Assembly: GCF_027627475.1 (NCBI RefSeq)
Contig: NZ_CP115484.1
Span: forward strand, 2,712,001 to 2,776,000
Length of the DNA: 64,000 nt
Origin: Paenibacillus sp. SYP-B4298
Lineage (GTDB): Bacteria > Bacillota > Bacilli > Paenibacillales > Paenibacillaceae
Direction of reading: 5' to 3'
The position numbers and the translations under genes are program-made. This document shows, piece by piece, positions 8,151 to 16,664 of the stretch. Positions within the stretch are counted from its first letter, which is position 1. Every line of letters starts with the position of its first letter. The notes under the pieces are model-generated. The model was not told the origin of the DNA. It ran no database searches and saw nothing but the letters and a program-made list of their open reading frames with translations.

Positions 8151-8177
8151 ACTCTATGACCGGACAGGCCGTTCTAT
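8151..8177 (-). promoter_or_regulatory. possible sigma-E promoter of spoIIM
   Basis: Minus strand ATA (8177-8175), 16 bases, then CATAGAGT (8158-8151), close to the sigma-E pattern ATA-N16-CATAcanT. It overlaps the end of the upstream gene. spoIIM is a known sigma-E gene in B. subtilis. Confidence 0.5.
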
Positions 8178-9383
8178 GCCGCTAACCTTGCCATACGCTC
8201 CGCCGCCCCCCGCTTGCAATTGCACGCCCCCAAGCCGGGCATCACAGATCAGCTCCGCCAGCTTGTCCCCTGCCACGTCTGCAAGTGCTTCACAGGAGGC
8301 TTCATGCAGAATATACATCTCGGTGCCGAACGTCTCCAGCATTCGCTCGAGCAGCTTCTGCCCAAGACCGGGCATGAAGTCTAGCGGAATCTGATACCGA
8401 TACGGCGGCCTCCCCTTCACACAAGGCTCCTTGCGACCGAATTGAAGAGCCAGCCGCTCGATTCGATCCATAACCCCGCTTACCAGCTTGCTGCTGCCGC
8501 AGGTGAGGCACTGGTTCCCGACTGCCCCGCCCTCAGCGATGATGCCGCAGGATTTGCAATACGTGCGATGATATTTGCCGAGCATTGGGTTCAGACCATA
8601 ATTGGCAACAATCGCGCGTCCCTCGGCGCCAGCCAGAGCCAGCTTCAGCTCTGCAAAGGAAGGCTCACCCATCAGCAGCGCATTATATTCGCGGCCGATC
8701 TTGCGGAGCGAGTGTGCATCGGAATTGCTCAGGAATGGATATCGATCCAGCTCCTGCAGCCAGCCTGCCATCTTGCTGTCCGCGCTCAGTCCCAGCTCCA
8801 CAGCATCGATCAGCTCCGGGTCAAGCACGGAGGCGATTGAATCGGCAGCGCTCCCGAGCAAGCTCTTGTGCGGCGTGAACAGATGGGCAGGAATGAACAG
8901 CCCGCCACGCTTGCGCGTCTCCTCCTGGAGCCTCCTGCCGGTCACATATATCCGCTGGGAGCTGAGCTCGACATTTCTCATATAAGCAGACATCCACTGT
9001 GTAAAGGACTGCATCGCATCGAAATCGGGCATGTAGCACAAATAATGAGCCGGACCAGCCATCCCCTCATCCCGTACCTCAATCTCCGCCCCCAGCAGCA
9101 AGGTCGTATCTCGGTATAGAATCCCACCCTGAGGCAGCTCGCGCATCTCCCCGCTGGACAACAGCGCAGCAATATCCTGCTGTACGGAGGGAGAATGCGC
9201 ATCGATCACACCCAGCAGCCGGATACCCTTGCGCACAGCCGCTTCATGTGCAATATTGCGAAACGTCAGATCACGACTGCCGCTAATCTTGACCAGTTGC
9301 CCGTTCTCCGCCCGACCAATATGCAGATGAAGGTCAGCATAGACCCGCTCTAGCGTCGGCTTCTCATCCACCTGTGCTGTCAC
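8154..9383 (-). CDS. EndoQ-family endonuclease (PHP domain, YqxK/TIGR00375)
   Basis: A 409-residue PHP-fold protein of the endonuclease Q family; studied members cut DNA 5' of deaminated bases (uracil, hypoxanthine) and abasic sites. It shows the PHP metal motif DLHLH (H19, H21), SNSDAHSLRKIG, and a four-Cys zinc site (YCKSCG...CLTCG). A helix-hairpin-helix-like end (FMPGLGQKLLERML...LADVAGDKLAELI) follows. The GTG start has GGAGAG 9 bases upstream. It starts 3 bases after the nudF stop, so the two are co-translated. The yqxK-nudF pairing is the same in Bacillus. Activity is inferred from family. Confidence 0.82.
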   Translation of the reverse strand: MTAQVDEKPTLERVYADLHLHIGRAENGQLVKISGSRDLTFRNIAHEAAVRKGIRLLGVIDAHSPSVQQDIAALLSSGEMRELPQGGILYRDTTLLLGAEIEVRDEGMAGPAHYLCYMPDFDAMQSFTQWMSAYMRNVELSSQRIYVTGRRLQEETRKRGGLFIPAHLFTPHKSLLGSAADSIASVLDPELIDAVELGLSADSKMAGWLQELDRYPFLSNSDAHSLRKIGREYNALLMGEPSFAELKLALAGAEGRAIVANYGLNPMLGKYHRTYCKSCGIIAEGGAVGNQCLTCGSSKLVSGVMDRIERLALQFGRKEPCVKGRPPYRYQIPLDFMPGLGQKLLERMLETFGTEMYILHEASCEALADVAGDKLAELICDARLGGVQLQAGGGGAYGKVSGIERPVRS

Positions 9384-9386
9384 TGT

Positions 9387-9959
9387 CTACAGCTCTCCGG
9401 TCAGCAGGTAGAGTCGCCATGCGTAGACGGCAAGGATCGTCTTCGCATCGCTGATCCGCTTCTCCTTGATCAGCTCCAGCGCCTCCTCCAGTGTGATGGC
9501 CGAGACATTCAGAAACTCCTCATCATCCAGCTTCATCTGACCTGGCTCCAGCTCCTCCGTAAAGTAAACAAACAACTCCTCATCTGCAAACCCTGGCGAG
9601 GTGTAGAAATTGCACAGCTTGCGCAAGCTCTTGGCGCGATAGCCGGTCTCCTCCTCAAGCTCCCGCCGTGCCGCCTCCATCGGGTCCTCATCACCATCCA
9701 GCTTGCCCGCAGGAATCTCAACTTGCAGTTTGTCCATCGGCTTGCGGTACTGCTCTACAACAAGCAGCTTTCCATCTAGCAGGGCGATGACCGCCGCTGC
9801 TCCGGGATGACGCACAATCTCTCTGGTGGCTGTCTTGCCATCAGGCAGCTTCACCGTGTCTACCTGTAGCGAAATCACTTTTCCATGAAAGATAGGCTCC
9901 GTATGAATGGTCGGCTCCGTAAAATCAGCCGAATCGTTATTTGGGGGGATTGTCGTCAT
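9387..9959 (-). CDS. nudF: ADP-ribose pyrophosphatase (Nudix)
   Basis: Hydrolyses ADP-ribose to AMP and ribose-5-phosphate, a housecleaning reaction. The 190-residue product carries a complete Nudix box (G85, E91, R99-E-L, E103-E104, G106), preceded by the EIPAGKLD block typical of ADP-ribose pyrophosphatases. The ATG at 9959 has AAAGGAG 9 bases upstream; a longer frame to 10013 has no site. Divergent from the mciZ-like gene and upstream of the EndoQ-like gene. Confidence 0.92.
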   Translation of the reverse strand: MTTIPPNNDSADFTEPTIHTEPIFHGKVISLQVDTVKLPDGKTATREIVRHPGAAAVIALLDGKLLVVEQYRKPMDKLQVEIPAGKLDGDEDPMEAARRELEEETGYRAKSLRKLCNFYTSPGFADEELFVYFTEELEPGQMKLDDEEFLNVSAITLEEALELIKEKRISDAKTILAVYAWRLYLLTGEL

Positions 9960-10004
9960 GATCTGTTGCTCCTTTGCACACGTTATTTTGTAGAGACATT
10001 CATC

Positions 10005-10031
10005 ATAGAACATGCAGCAGTTGCATATCTA
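10005..10031 (+). promoter_or_regulatory. possible sigma-E promoter of the mciZ-like gene
   Basis: ATA (10005-10007), 16 bases, CATATCTA (10024-10031), resembling sigma-E promoters. It ends 31 bases before the small ORF start. B. subtilis mciZ is made in the mother cell under sigma-E. Confidence 0.45.
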
Positions 10032-10062
10032 TTCCATATCGAATCCAGGGGAGGCGCTCTAC

Positions 10063-10215
10063 ATGAAGAAGATGATTGAGGACAAGCAATTGAAGCTATC
10101 TGGGAAAGCCTGGCAGGTCAGACACATGCTGCGGCAGCTCCGTCAGCATGCACCGCAAGATGCATTGCTGCAGGATTACCTTCAGTCGCAGCGACAGCGG
10201 GAGCGAAACCGCTAG
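10063..10215 (+). CDS. mciZ: MciZ-like FtsZ-inhibitory peptide
   Basis: A 50-residue basic peptide with the core KLSGKAWQVRHMLRQL, which resembles GKAWEIRAKLKEY of B. subtilis MciZ, the mother-cell peptide that caps FtsZ filaments during sporulation. A second helix (DALLQDYLQSQ) fits the MciZ C-terminal helix. GGGGAGG lies about 10 bases before the ATG. It is divergent from nudF, the same location as mciZ in Bacillus, with a sigma-E-like promoter before it and a bidirectional terminator after it. It is about 10 residues longer than B. subtilis MciZ. I did not align it; assignment combines motif, size and synteny. Confidence 0.72.
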   Translation: MKKMIEDKQLKLSGKAWQVRHMLRQLRQHAPQDALLQDYLQSQRQRERNR

Positions 10216-10288
10216 AAAGCTGAGGTTACGTGATGCGCACTTGGCTATGACGATAATAACACCGTCTATGAGTAACGGGTTCAATATG

Positions 10289-10325
10289 AAAGCTGCCGTC
10301 CCTCAGTGAAGGAAGCGGCAGCTTT
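10289..10325. terminator. bidirectional terminator between mciZ-like gene and cinA
   Basis: AAAGCTGCCG (10289-10298) pairs with CGGCAGCTTT (10316-10325). The end bases give short U-runs on both strands. It separates convergent mciZ-like and cinA transcripts and marks the junction of two synteny blocks. Confidence 0.85.
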
Positions 10326-10339
10326 ACTGTCTATACCTG

Positions 10340-11593
10340 TTATTTGCCGCTCAGCAATTGCCATAGCCGATAAAACGCCTGCTTCGCCGCACGCACCCGG
10401 ATCGTCTGCCGATTGCCAGACAGATGCAGCAGCGTATAGCTCTGTGTCGCCGCCTCGCGGGATGCGATCGCCAGATAGACAAGCCCGACGGGCTTGCCCT
10501 CGCTCTCAGCCGGACCGGCCACCCCCGTCAACGCGATGCCATAATCGCTGCCCGCCAGATCGCGCACCCGCTCTGCCATCAGACTGGCGGTCGACTCGCT
10601 GACCGCGCCTGGAGCCTCGGGTCCCTCAAGTTGGGATAACGGAATACCGAGCAGACGCTGTTTCATCTCGTTTGTGTAGGTTACAACCCCGCCATGAAAT
10701 TCACTGCTGCTGCCAGGTACACTCGTGAGCAGCTCTGCGACGAGCCCTCCGGTCAGACTCTCTGCGACAGCGGCCGTTTTCATCGATTGGCGCAACAGGC
10801 GGACAACCGCTTCCTCGATCGGAATATCCTCCTGTGCATACAAGTACTGCCCCACTCTGGCTCCGATTTGCGCAGTCATGTCATTCAGCCTGATAAGCGC
10901 CTCCGCTTCGCTATGCGCCTTCGTAGAGATTCGCAGCGCAACCTCTCCTTCCTTTGCATAAGGCGCAATTGTTGGATCGGTCTGGGCTTGAATCAGATCG
11001 ATTACCGCCGCCTCCAGATTCGATTCACCGATGCCGGCAAATTTGAGCTGTCTGGAGTAGAGCGGTCGCTCATCAGGCAGTGCCTGCCTCAGCCATGACT
11101 TCGCCGGACCGTCGAACATCGGTCTCATCTCACGCGGCGGGCCTGGCAGCAGTATATAGTGCGTGCCCTCTGCTGTCAGCGCATTCCCGACTGCCAATCC
11201 CGTCTCATTATGAAGCGGGTCGCTATCCTCCAGCATCAGCGCCTGTCTGCGATTGCTCTCTACCATTGCCAGACCTCGCGAGGAGAACAACTCCTCGATC
11301 TTGGCCATAGACGGCTCATGCAGGATCAGCCTTCTGCCTAGCAGCTCCGCAAGCGCATCCTTGGTGAGATCATCCTGTGTCGGGCCTAGACCGCCAGTCA
11401 TCAGAATGAGATCCGCCCGTCCCCTGGCGATTCGAATCGCCTCCTGAAGCCGCAGATGATTGTCCCCTACCACCGTCTGATAGTAAACATCAATTCCCAG
11501 ATCCGCCAGCCCTTGCGATATATATTGCGCATTCGTATTCACGATCTGTCCTAGCAGCAGCTCTGTGCCGACAGCGATTATCTCTGCTTTCAT
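10340..11593 (-). CDS. cinA: competence/damage-inducible protein CinA
   Basis: Two-domain nucleotide-handling protein: N-terminal molybdopterin-binding-like (COG1058) domain starting MKAEIIAVGTELLLGQIVNTN, and C-terminal PncC-like NMN deamidase domain (AESLTGGLVAELLTSVPGSS, GVAGP). Length 417 agrees with B. subtilis CinA (416). The ATG at 11593 has GGGGG 8 bases upstream; the open frame extends to 11776 but that part has no such site and overlaps the pgsA terminator. Order pgsA-cinA is conserved, but recA, the usual next gene, is absent. Confidence 0.94.
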   Translation of the reverse strand: MKAEIIAVGTELLLGQIVNTNAQYISQGLADLGIDVYYQTVVGDNHLRLQEAIRIARGRADLILMTGGLGPTQDDLTKDALAELLGRRLILHEPSMAKIEELFSSRGLAMVESNRRQALMLEDSDPLHNETGLAVGNALTAEGTHYILLPGPPREMRPMFDGPAKSWLRQALPDERPLYSRQLKFAGIGESNLEAAVIDLIQAQTDPTIAPYAKEGEVALRISTKAHSEAEALIRLNDMTAQIGARVGQYLYAQEDIPIEEAVVRLLRQSMKTAAVAESLTGGLVAELLTSVPGSSSEFHGGVVTYTNEMKQRLLGIPLSQLEGPEAPGAVSESTASLMAERVRDLAGSDYGIALTGVAGPAESEGKPVGLVYLAIASREAATQSYTLLHLSGNRQTIRVRAAKQAFYRLWQLLSGK

Positions 11594-11743
11594 TCTTGTT
11601 CCCCCATTCGGTTCACTCTCGTGGACAGCACTTGCCTTGGCGGCAGCCTGATGCAGTGCAGACGTCACGCTGGGCGCTCCTCCAGCTTGCAGTCTGGATG
11701 CTGCGGTGGCTGCCACGAGAGCAACCTGATTCCATACCTGTTG

Positions 11744-11773
11744 CAAAAACATCATCCCGTGAAGGGATGATGT
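11744..11773 (-). terminator. pgsA terminator
   Basis: ACATCATCCC (11749-11758) pairs with GGGATGATGT (11764-11773), loop of five; minus-strand T-run from the A-run at 11745-11749. It splits cinA from pgsA, so cinA probably has its own promoter in the following 150 bases. Confidence 0.87.
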
Positions 11774-11786
11774 CAAGAAGAGCTTG

Positions 11787-12365
11787 CTATTCAGAGATCG
11801 GGATCAGATCCTTGTTTTTCATAAAGTAATCAAAGCCCGAGTAAACCGTAATGAGCGCGGCAGCCCACGATATAATCAGATCAAAGCGCAGATCAATGAA
11901 CGCAAACGGAAAGTTGTTCAGCAGCAGCACGATGATCATCGTAATCTGCACCGCTGTCTTCCATTTGCCCCATGCACTGGCCGCCAATACCTTGCCCTCC
12001 AGCAGTGCAATCTGGCGTAGGCCGGTAATCGCAAACTCGCGGCTAATAATGATAACAGCAATGACCGCATCCAGACGATTCATCTCCACCAGTGAGATCA
12101 ACACAGCAGCAACCAGCAGCTTGTCAGCGAGCGGATCTAGCAGCTTGCCCAGATTCGTTACCGTCTTGTTCTTGCGAGCGATATAACCGTCCAGGCCATC
12201 AGTGCTCGCGGCAATGATGAATATAAGCGCGGCAACAATCTGATTGTAGGTAATCGAGAAGTCTTGAAAGGTGATTGGCTCCACATTCAGATTCACCAGC
12301 AGAAAAAACATGATAATCGGGACCAGAAAAATTCTCGCCATCGTAATACGATTGGCCAGATTCAT
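11787..12365 (-). CDS. pgsA: CDP-diacylglycerol-glycerol-3-phosphate 3-phosphatidyltransferase
   Basis: Membrane enzyme for the committed step of phosphatidylglycerol synthesis. The 192-residue product has the CDP-alcohol phosphotransferase signature D-G-x2-D-G-x2-A-R-x8-G-x3-D-x3-D (DGLDGYIARK...GKLLDPLADK at about 56-81) and about five hydrophobic helices. The start overlaps the rimO stop by 4 bases, so translation is coupled. A terminator follows. Confidence 0.95.
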   Translation of the reverse strand: MNLANRITMARIFLVPIIMFFLLVNLNVEPITFQDFSITYNQIVAALIFIIAASTDGLDGYIARKNKTVTNLGKLLDPLADKLLVAAVLISLVEMNRLDAVIAVIIISREFAITGLRQIALLEGKVLAASAWGKWKTAVQITMIIVLLLNNFPFAFIDLRFDLIISWAAALITVYSGFDYFMKNKDLIPISE

Positions 12366-13690
12366 GCCATTCCCTCCCCGGATAGATCAAACTCATATGC
12401 GTGGGTGACTTTTACCCGTTGAATTTGTCCGATACCGACAGAACATTTGGATACAAATACTTCGCCATCAATTTCAGGCGCGTCATACTGGGAGCGACCA
12501 ATATACACATCGCTGCGTCCATCATAGCGTTCAATCAGGACGTCGATTTCCCTGCCCACATATTTGCTGCTGTTATGCTTCGACACTTCACGCTGAATCT
12601 CCATCAGCGTATTAGCTCTCCATTGCTTCACTTCATCCGGCAGATGGTTCGGCAAGCGCGAAGCCGGTGTATCCTCTTCGTTGGAATACGTGAACACGCC
12701 CAGACGGTCGAACTTAATCTCCCGGACAAATTCGCACAATGCTTCGAATTCTTCCTCCGTCTCCCCAGGGAAGCCGACGATCAGCGATGTGCGCAACGCA
12801 GCCTCGGGCATCCGTTCGCGAATCTTGCGAATCAGCTCGCGCGCATCCCGCTGCCTGCCTGGGCGGCGCATCCGCTTCAATATGGCGTCCTCGCTATGCT
12901 GAAGCGGCATGTCGATATATTTGCAAATCTTCGGATTGGTCGCCATGACCTCCAGCAGTTCATCTGTGAAGAAGCCAGGATAAGCGTAATGAAGCCGTAC
13001 CCATGCGATCCCCTCGACCTCGCTCACCTTGTTCATCAGCTCCGGCAAGGCAAAGTAATCGTACAAGTCCGTTCCATAATTGGTCGAATCCTGAGCGATC
13101 AGGCTGACCTCCTTCACTCCTTGAGCCGCCAGTTGCTTCACCTCAGCAAGGATCGAGTCGATCGAGCGGCTGCGGAACTTGCCGCGCATGATCGGAATGC
13201 TGCAGAAGGTACATGCATTGTCACAGCCCTCCGCAATCTTGACATAAGCCGTATAGCGTGGTGTCGTCACCTGACGCGGCAGCGCCATCTCATAATCGAA
13301 CACCGGGTTGCCTACCTTCATCGGCTTCTTGCCACGCAACGCTTCATCCACAATGTCATTAATATGATGGAAATCGCCCGTACCAACGATACCGTCGATC
13401 TCCGGCATTTCTTGCATCAACTGCTCCTTATAGCGTTGTGTCAGGCAACCTGACACAATAAGCGCCTTGAGCCGTGCCGTCTCCTTCAGCTCTGCCATAT
13501 CCAGAATCGTATTGACCGATTCCTCCTTGGCGGCGTCGATAAATCCGCAGGTGTTCACGATGATAACCGTCGCCTGCTCGGCTTCCTCTACTAACTCATA
13601 CCCCCGACCATGAATCAGGCCGGACATAATCTCCGAGTCCACCAGATTTTTCTCGCAGCCCAGCGTGACTACCTTTACTCTTTCCGTCAT
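12362..13690 (-). CDS. rimO: ribosomal protein S12 methylthiotransferase RimO
   Basis: Radical-SAM enzyme that adds a methylthio group to an Asp of ribosomal protein S12. The 442-residue protein has the MTTase domain with C12, C48 and C82 (auxiliary cluster), the radical SAM cluster C156-x3-C160-x2-C163 (CDNACTFC), and a C-terminal TRAM domain. TLGCEKNLVDSE is typical of RimO rather than MiaB. Start ATG 13690 has GGGGGA upstream at about 10 bases; an upstream frame start at 13723 is less likely. Preceded by a sigma-A promoter. Confidence 0.93.
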   Translation of the reverse strand: MTERVKVVTLGCEKNLVDSEIMSGLIHGRGYELVEEAEQATVIIVNTCGFIDAAKEESVNTILDMAELKETARLKALIVSGCLTQRYKEQLMQEMPEIDGIVGTGDFHHINDIVDEALRGKKPMKVGNPVFDYEMALPRQVTTPRYTAYVKIAEGCDNACTFCSIPIMRGKFRSRSIDSILAEVKQLAAQGVKEVSLIAQDSTNYGTDLYDYFALPELMNKVSEVEGIAWVRLHYAYPGFFTDELLEVMATNPKICKYIDMPLQHSEDAILKRMRRPGRQRDARELIRKIRERMPEAALRTSLIVGFPGETEEEFEALCEFVREIKFDRLGVFTYSNEEDTPASRLPNHLPDEVKQWRANTLMEIQREVSKHNSSKYVGREIDVLIERYDGRSDVYIGRSQYDAPEIDGEVFVSKCSVGIGQIQRVKVTHAYEFDLSGEGMA

Positions 13691-13735
13691 AATTTCCAAT
13701 TCCCCCAGATCTGTAACCGCCAAACTATTTAGTCA

Positions 13736-13765
13736 AGTATAATACAATCCAAAAGCGTGTGTCAA
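13736..13765 (-). promoter_or_regulatory. sigma-A promoter of rimO-pgsA
   Basis: Minus strand TTGACA (13765-13760), 18-base spacer, TATACT (13741-13736). The -35 is a perfect consensus. It lies between the yajQ terminator and the rimO start. Confidence 0.75.
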
Positions 13766-13815
13766 AAAGACATGTACATTGCGATCGTCTCTCGCCTTAT
13801 TATTCTTATAATTTT

Positions 13816-13853
13816 AAAAACCCTTTTAGTGCATCTCAGGTGCACTAAAAGGG
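13816..13853 (-). terminator. yajQ terminator
   Basis: CCCTTTTAGTGCA (13821-13833) pairs with TGCACTAAAAGGG (13841-13853), followed on the minus strand by TTTTT. Separates yajQ from rimO. Confidence 0.9.
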
Positions 13854-13864
13854 GACGGCAACTG

Positions 13865-14353
13865 CTAGCGATAATTCGTAAATTGCAGTTCTACAGGCAG
13901 ATCAGCACTACGCAGCAGCTTCATAACGGCCTGCAGATCATCCTTGCTTTTGCCACTTACTCGGATCTGGTCACCCTGGATCTGGCTCTTCACCTTGAGC
14001 TTGGAGTCCCGAATCATAATATTGATTTTCTTCGAGACATCCTGCTCAATCCCTTGGCGCAGCTTGATCCGCTGACGAACGGTGCCCCCAGAGGCCGGTT
14101 CCAGCTTGCCGTATTCAAGATTTTTGATGGGAACCCCGCGCTTGATCATTTTGGATTGCAGGATGTCGATAACGCTATTCAGCTTGTACTCATCGTCCGA
14201 GCCAACTACAACCTCCTCCTTCTCCAGCGCGATACTGCTTTTGCTTCCTTTGAAGTCGAACCGCGTCTCTATCTCCCGCTCAGCCTGGGTAATCGCATTG
14301 ACAAGCTCCTGCATATCCACTTTGGATACAATATCAAATGAACTTTCACTCAT
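13865..14353 (-). CDS. YajQ-family (UPF0234) nucleotide-binding protein
   Basis: A 162-residue protein of the YajQ family (two ferredoxin-like folds): [18 protein letters not shown] at the start, [13 protein letters not shown], and the end [11 protein letters not shown] are family hallmarks. Some members bind cyclic di-GMP or nucleic acid; role in Gram-positives is unclear. I placed the start at 14353 because AGAGGG lies 6 bases upstream; the earlier ATG (14359) abuts it. It follows the rodZ-like gene by 29 bases and ends in a terminator. Confidence 0.92.
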   Translation of the reverse strand: MSESSFDIVSKVDMQELVNAITQAEREIETRFDFKGSKSSIALEKEEVVVGSDDEYKLNSVIDILQSKMIKRGVPIKNLEYGKLEPASGGTVRQRIKLRQGIEQDVSKKINIMIRDSKLKVKSQIQGDQIRVSGKSKDDLQAVMKLLRSADLPVELQFTNYR

Positions 14354-14382
14354 GGCCATCCCTCTTTCTCTCTATCTATTGC

Positions 14383-15285
14383 TTATTGCTGCCCTGTCTC
14401 CCCAGGAGACGACGCTTGCGCAATCACTATTTTCCGGCTTGTGCTCTTCGTCTGTTCCAACTGCAACGGCTTGCCGTTCAAGGAGATTTCCACATTGTCA
14501 GCGCGGCCGAGATTGAAATAAATTCCACCCTGCACCTCGAATGTATATTCCTTGCCTGCATCGTCCATCCCCGACTGCAGCACCTTGCCCTTATTGTTAT
14601 CCTCGCGAATCTCACTCCAGGCCTTCCCGTTCACCTTCATCGTATAGGTCTTGGCGCCTACTGCATCAACGGTATAATATTCTGTGCTGCCCTTCTTCTC
14701 CACAAAGGTCAGCGTATAGTCCGAAGCCGGTGCGCTAGGCGGAGGCGTCTGCTCCGTCTGACCACCGCCGGTATTCTGCCCCGTACCTTCGCCTCCTGTT
14801 GGCTCGTTGGTTTGAGGCTGCGTATTGTCAGGAGCAGGCGGCTTGCTTTCATTGGTAATATTCGTATTCTGATCCGCAATTTTATTATTATTGTCCGGCT
14901 GCTTAATGACGAAAATATAGAAGATAACAACGATCAGCACAAGAAACATCCACATGAGCAATGTAAAGCCCCATTTACTGAATCGGTCAGAGCTTCTTGA
15001 GGCTGAACGCCGCGGCATCATGACGGGTTCGGGCGCAGAATCAGTAACAGAAGGCGGCGCTTCCCTGTTGAATTGCTCCAGCACCTCATCTGTATTGAGA
15101 CCGACCGCCTCCGCATAGTTTTTGACGAAAGCTCGTACATAAAATCGGCCTGGCAATACTTTGTAGTTCCCTTCCTCAATCGCTTGCAAATAGCGCTTTT
15201 GAATTTTAGTCAGATCCTGTATATCTTCAAGCGAGAACCCTTTCTTCTCCCGGGCCTGCTTGAGCAGCGCTCCCAATTCGGACAT
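14383..15285 (-). CDS. rodZ: RodZ-like protein (YmfM): HTH, one TM helix, DUF4115
   Basis: Cytoskeleton-linked morphogenesis protein that links MreB to the membrane. Order of parts: an HTH_25 domain (about 5-70, LLKQAREKKGFSLEDIQDLT), a basic linker, one transmembrane helix (about 105-127, LLMWMFLVLIVVIFYIFV), a Pro/Gly/Thr/Gln/Asn-rich periplasmic-side linker (about 130-190), and a beta-rich DUF4115 end. The 300 residues fit the Gram-positive RodZ/YmfM family. The ATG has AGGAGGTGA upstream. It is in the ymfJ-ymfK-ymfM order of B. subtilis. Confidence 0.9.
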   Translation of the reverse strand: MSELGALLKQAREKKGFSLEDIQDLTKIQKRYLQAIEEGNYKVLPGRFYVRAFVKNYAEAVGLNTDEVLEQFNREAPPSVTDSAPEPVMMPRRSASRSSDRFSKWGFTLLMWMFLVLIVVIFYIFVIKQPDNNNKIADQNTNITNESKPPAPDNTQPQTNEPTGGEGTGQNTGGGQTEQTPPPSAPASDYTLTFVEKKGSTEYYTVDAVGAKTYTMKVNGKAWSEIREDNNKGKVLQSGMDDAGKEYTFEVQGGIYFNLGRADNVEISLNGKPLQLEQTKSTSRKIVIAQASSPGETGQQ

Positions 15286-15299
15286 GGAATCACCTCCTA

Positions 15300-16058
15300 T
15301 TAAAAGTCATAAGTTGTAAAGGTTTCATACGTAATTTCTTCATCCGGCGTGTTGCGCAATTCCACAATACAGGTAAAATCGCTGTAATCGAAATTCGACT
15401 CCTGCATAAAAATATCCGGGTGCTCAATGACCTTTGTGGAAGGCATCGACATAATTTGCTGTAGCAAATTATAGTGCTTGTCATTGGAACGAATCGTACT
15501 GACAATGCCATCAATGATGAAGATATTGTTCGGATTCATCTCTTCCTCTGATAGCTGGCTGCGCACCGTCTGGCGGAGCAGTGTCGAGGACACGAAGGTC
15601 CAGCGCTTGTTGGAGCAGACACTGCCGGCAATGATCGATTCGGTCTTCCCTACGCGCGGCATGCCCCGCAGACCGATCACCTGATTGCCCTCCTTCTTGA
15701 ATATTTCACCCAAAAAATCAACGAGTAAACCAAGCTCGTCACGAGTAAAACGGAATGTCTTCTTGTCGTCCGAATCCCGCTCAATATATCTGCCATGGCG
15801 AACCGCCAGTATATCCACAAGCTTGGGAGGGCGCAGTGCATTCAACGTAATATTGTCTACTTTTTTCAGCATTTTGCCAAGCAGCTCTATTTTCTCTTCG
15901 TCGTCCGTTTGCAGCAGCATGCCGCGAGTGCGATCCTCTACCCCGTTGATGGTAATAATATTAACTTCAAGCATACCTAGCAGGGAGGCGATGTCGCCCA
16001 GCAGACCAGGACGATTTTTATGTATTTTATACTCCATATACCATTGTTTGGGTTCCAT
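15300..16058 (-). CDS. ymfK: YmfK-like DUF3388 protein with ACT-like N-terminus
   Basis: A 252-residue cytosolic protein. Residues 8-75 resemble an ACT-type regulatory fold (KNRPGLLGDIASLLGMLEVNI). Then comes a P-loop-like GMPRVGKTES (about 131-140) and a C-terminal region with FIIDGIVSTI. This matches DUF3388/YmfK, encoded between ymfJ and ymfM in Bacillus; function unknown. GAGGT is placed 9-10 bases before the ATG. It lies 14 bases upstream of rodZ, suggesting one transcript. Confidence 0.82.
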   Translation of the reverse strand: MEPKQWYMEYKIHKNRPGLLGDIASLLGMLEVNIITINGVEDRTRGMLLQTDDEEKIELLGKMLKKVDNITLNALRPPKLVDILAVRHGRYIERDSDDKKTFRFTRDELGLLVDFLGEIFKKEGNQVIGLRGMPRVGKTESIIAGSVCSNKRWTFVSSTLLRQTVRSQLSEEEMNPNNIFIIDGIVSTIRSNDKHYNLLQQIMSMPSTKVIEHPDIFMQESNFDYSDFTCIVELRNTPDEEITYETFTTYDF

Positions 16059-16200
16059 GTATCCATTACCTCGTTCAGCAGAGTTTAGAGAAGCACAACT
16101 TCATATCGTCATTGCCTGTGTAAGGCGAAGCTTTTGTTACTTGCTCTATAACTCATTCTACAAAATTCGTCAGTCTCCTGCTACTTCTCCCAGAAACATT

Positions 16201-16234
16201 GCAGAAAAGCCTCCTTCTTGTGGAGGCTTTTCTG
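16201..16234 (-). terminator. terminator after ymfJ
   Basis: GCAGAAAAGCCTCC (16201-16214) pairs perfectly with GGAGGCTTTTCTGC (16222-16235). The U-rich segment lies within the 3' arm. It closes the ymfF-H-I-J group. Confidence 0.8.
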
Positions 16235-16242
16235 CACACCGT

Positions 16243-16497
16243 TTACTTCGACTGCTCAGCCAGTCTTACCATCAGCTTGGCAATGACCTGACGCTCTTGC
16301 TCGTCCCCGACATCCCACAGCTCCTTAACCGCCCGCTGCTCATCGTTCTTCGGGTCAACGCGCTCGTCGAGGAAGCTGCCAATCTCATAAGCCAGCTTGG
16401 AGATGGTGTCCTCACCCAAGCCAAGGCTCTTCGCCTGCTCTACTCGCTCTGCCAAAAATTGCTTCCACGTATCATAATCAGTCAGTACAGTTGACAT
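16243..16497 (-). CDS. ymfJ: YmfJ-like DUF3243 protein
   Basis: An 84-residue acidic helical protein (MSTVLTDYDTWKQFL, then FLDERVDPKNDEQRAVKELWDVG). It matches DUF3243/YmfJ (about 85 residues), of unknown function. The ATG at 16497 has AAGGAGG 9 bases upstream; the frame continues to 16542 without a site. It lies between ymfI and ymfK, as in B. subtilis. Confidence 0.87.
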   Translation of the reverse strand: MSTVLTDYDTWKQFLAERVEQAKSLGLGEDTISKLAYEIGSFLDERVDPKNDEQRAVKELWDVGDEQERQVIAKLMVRLAEQSK

Positions 16498-16664
16498 GCC
16501 GTTACGCCTCCTTAAAATTGTGACTGGGAAATGTGCAACCATACCTATTGTTTGCGTGAAAGCCGACTGTTATTCAGGAAGAAAGATGGCTCAGGCTGGC
16601 ATCTCGCACCAGCTCGATTACTGTTTTCGTTCGAGCAAGCCCGGTGAAGCCGGCACAGACCAGC

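Noticed and set aside
11594-11776. N-terminal extension of CinA
   Set aside because: It includes the pgsA terminator and lacks homology to the family start; ATG at 11593 fits size and binding site.
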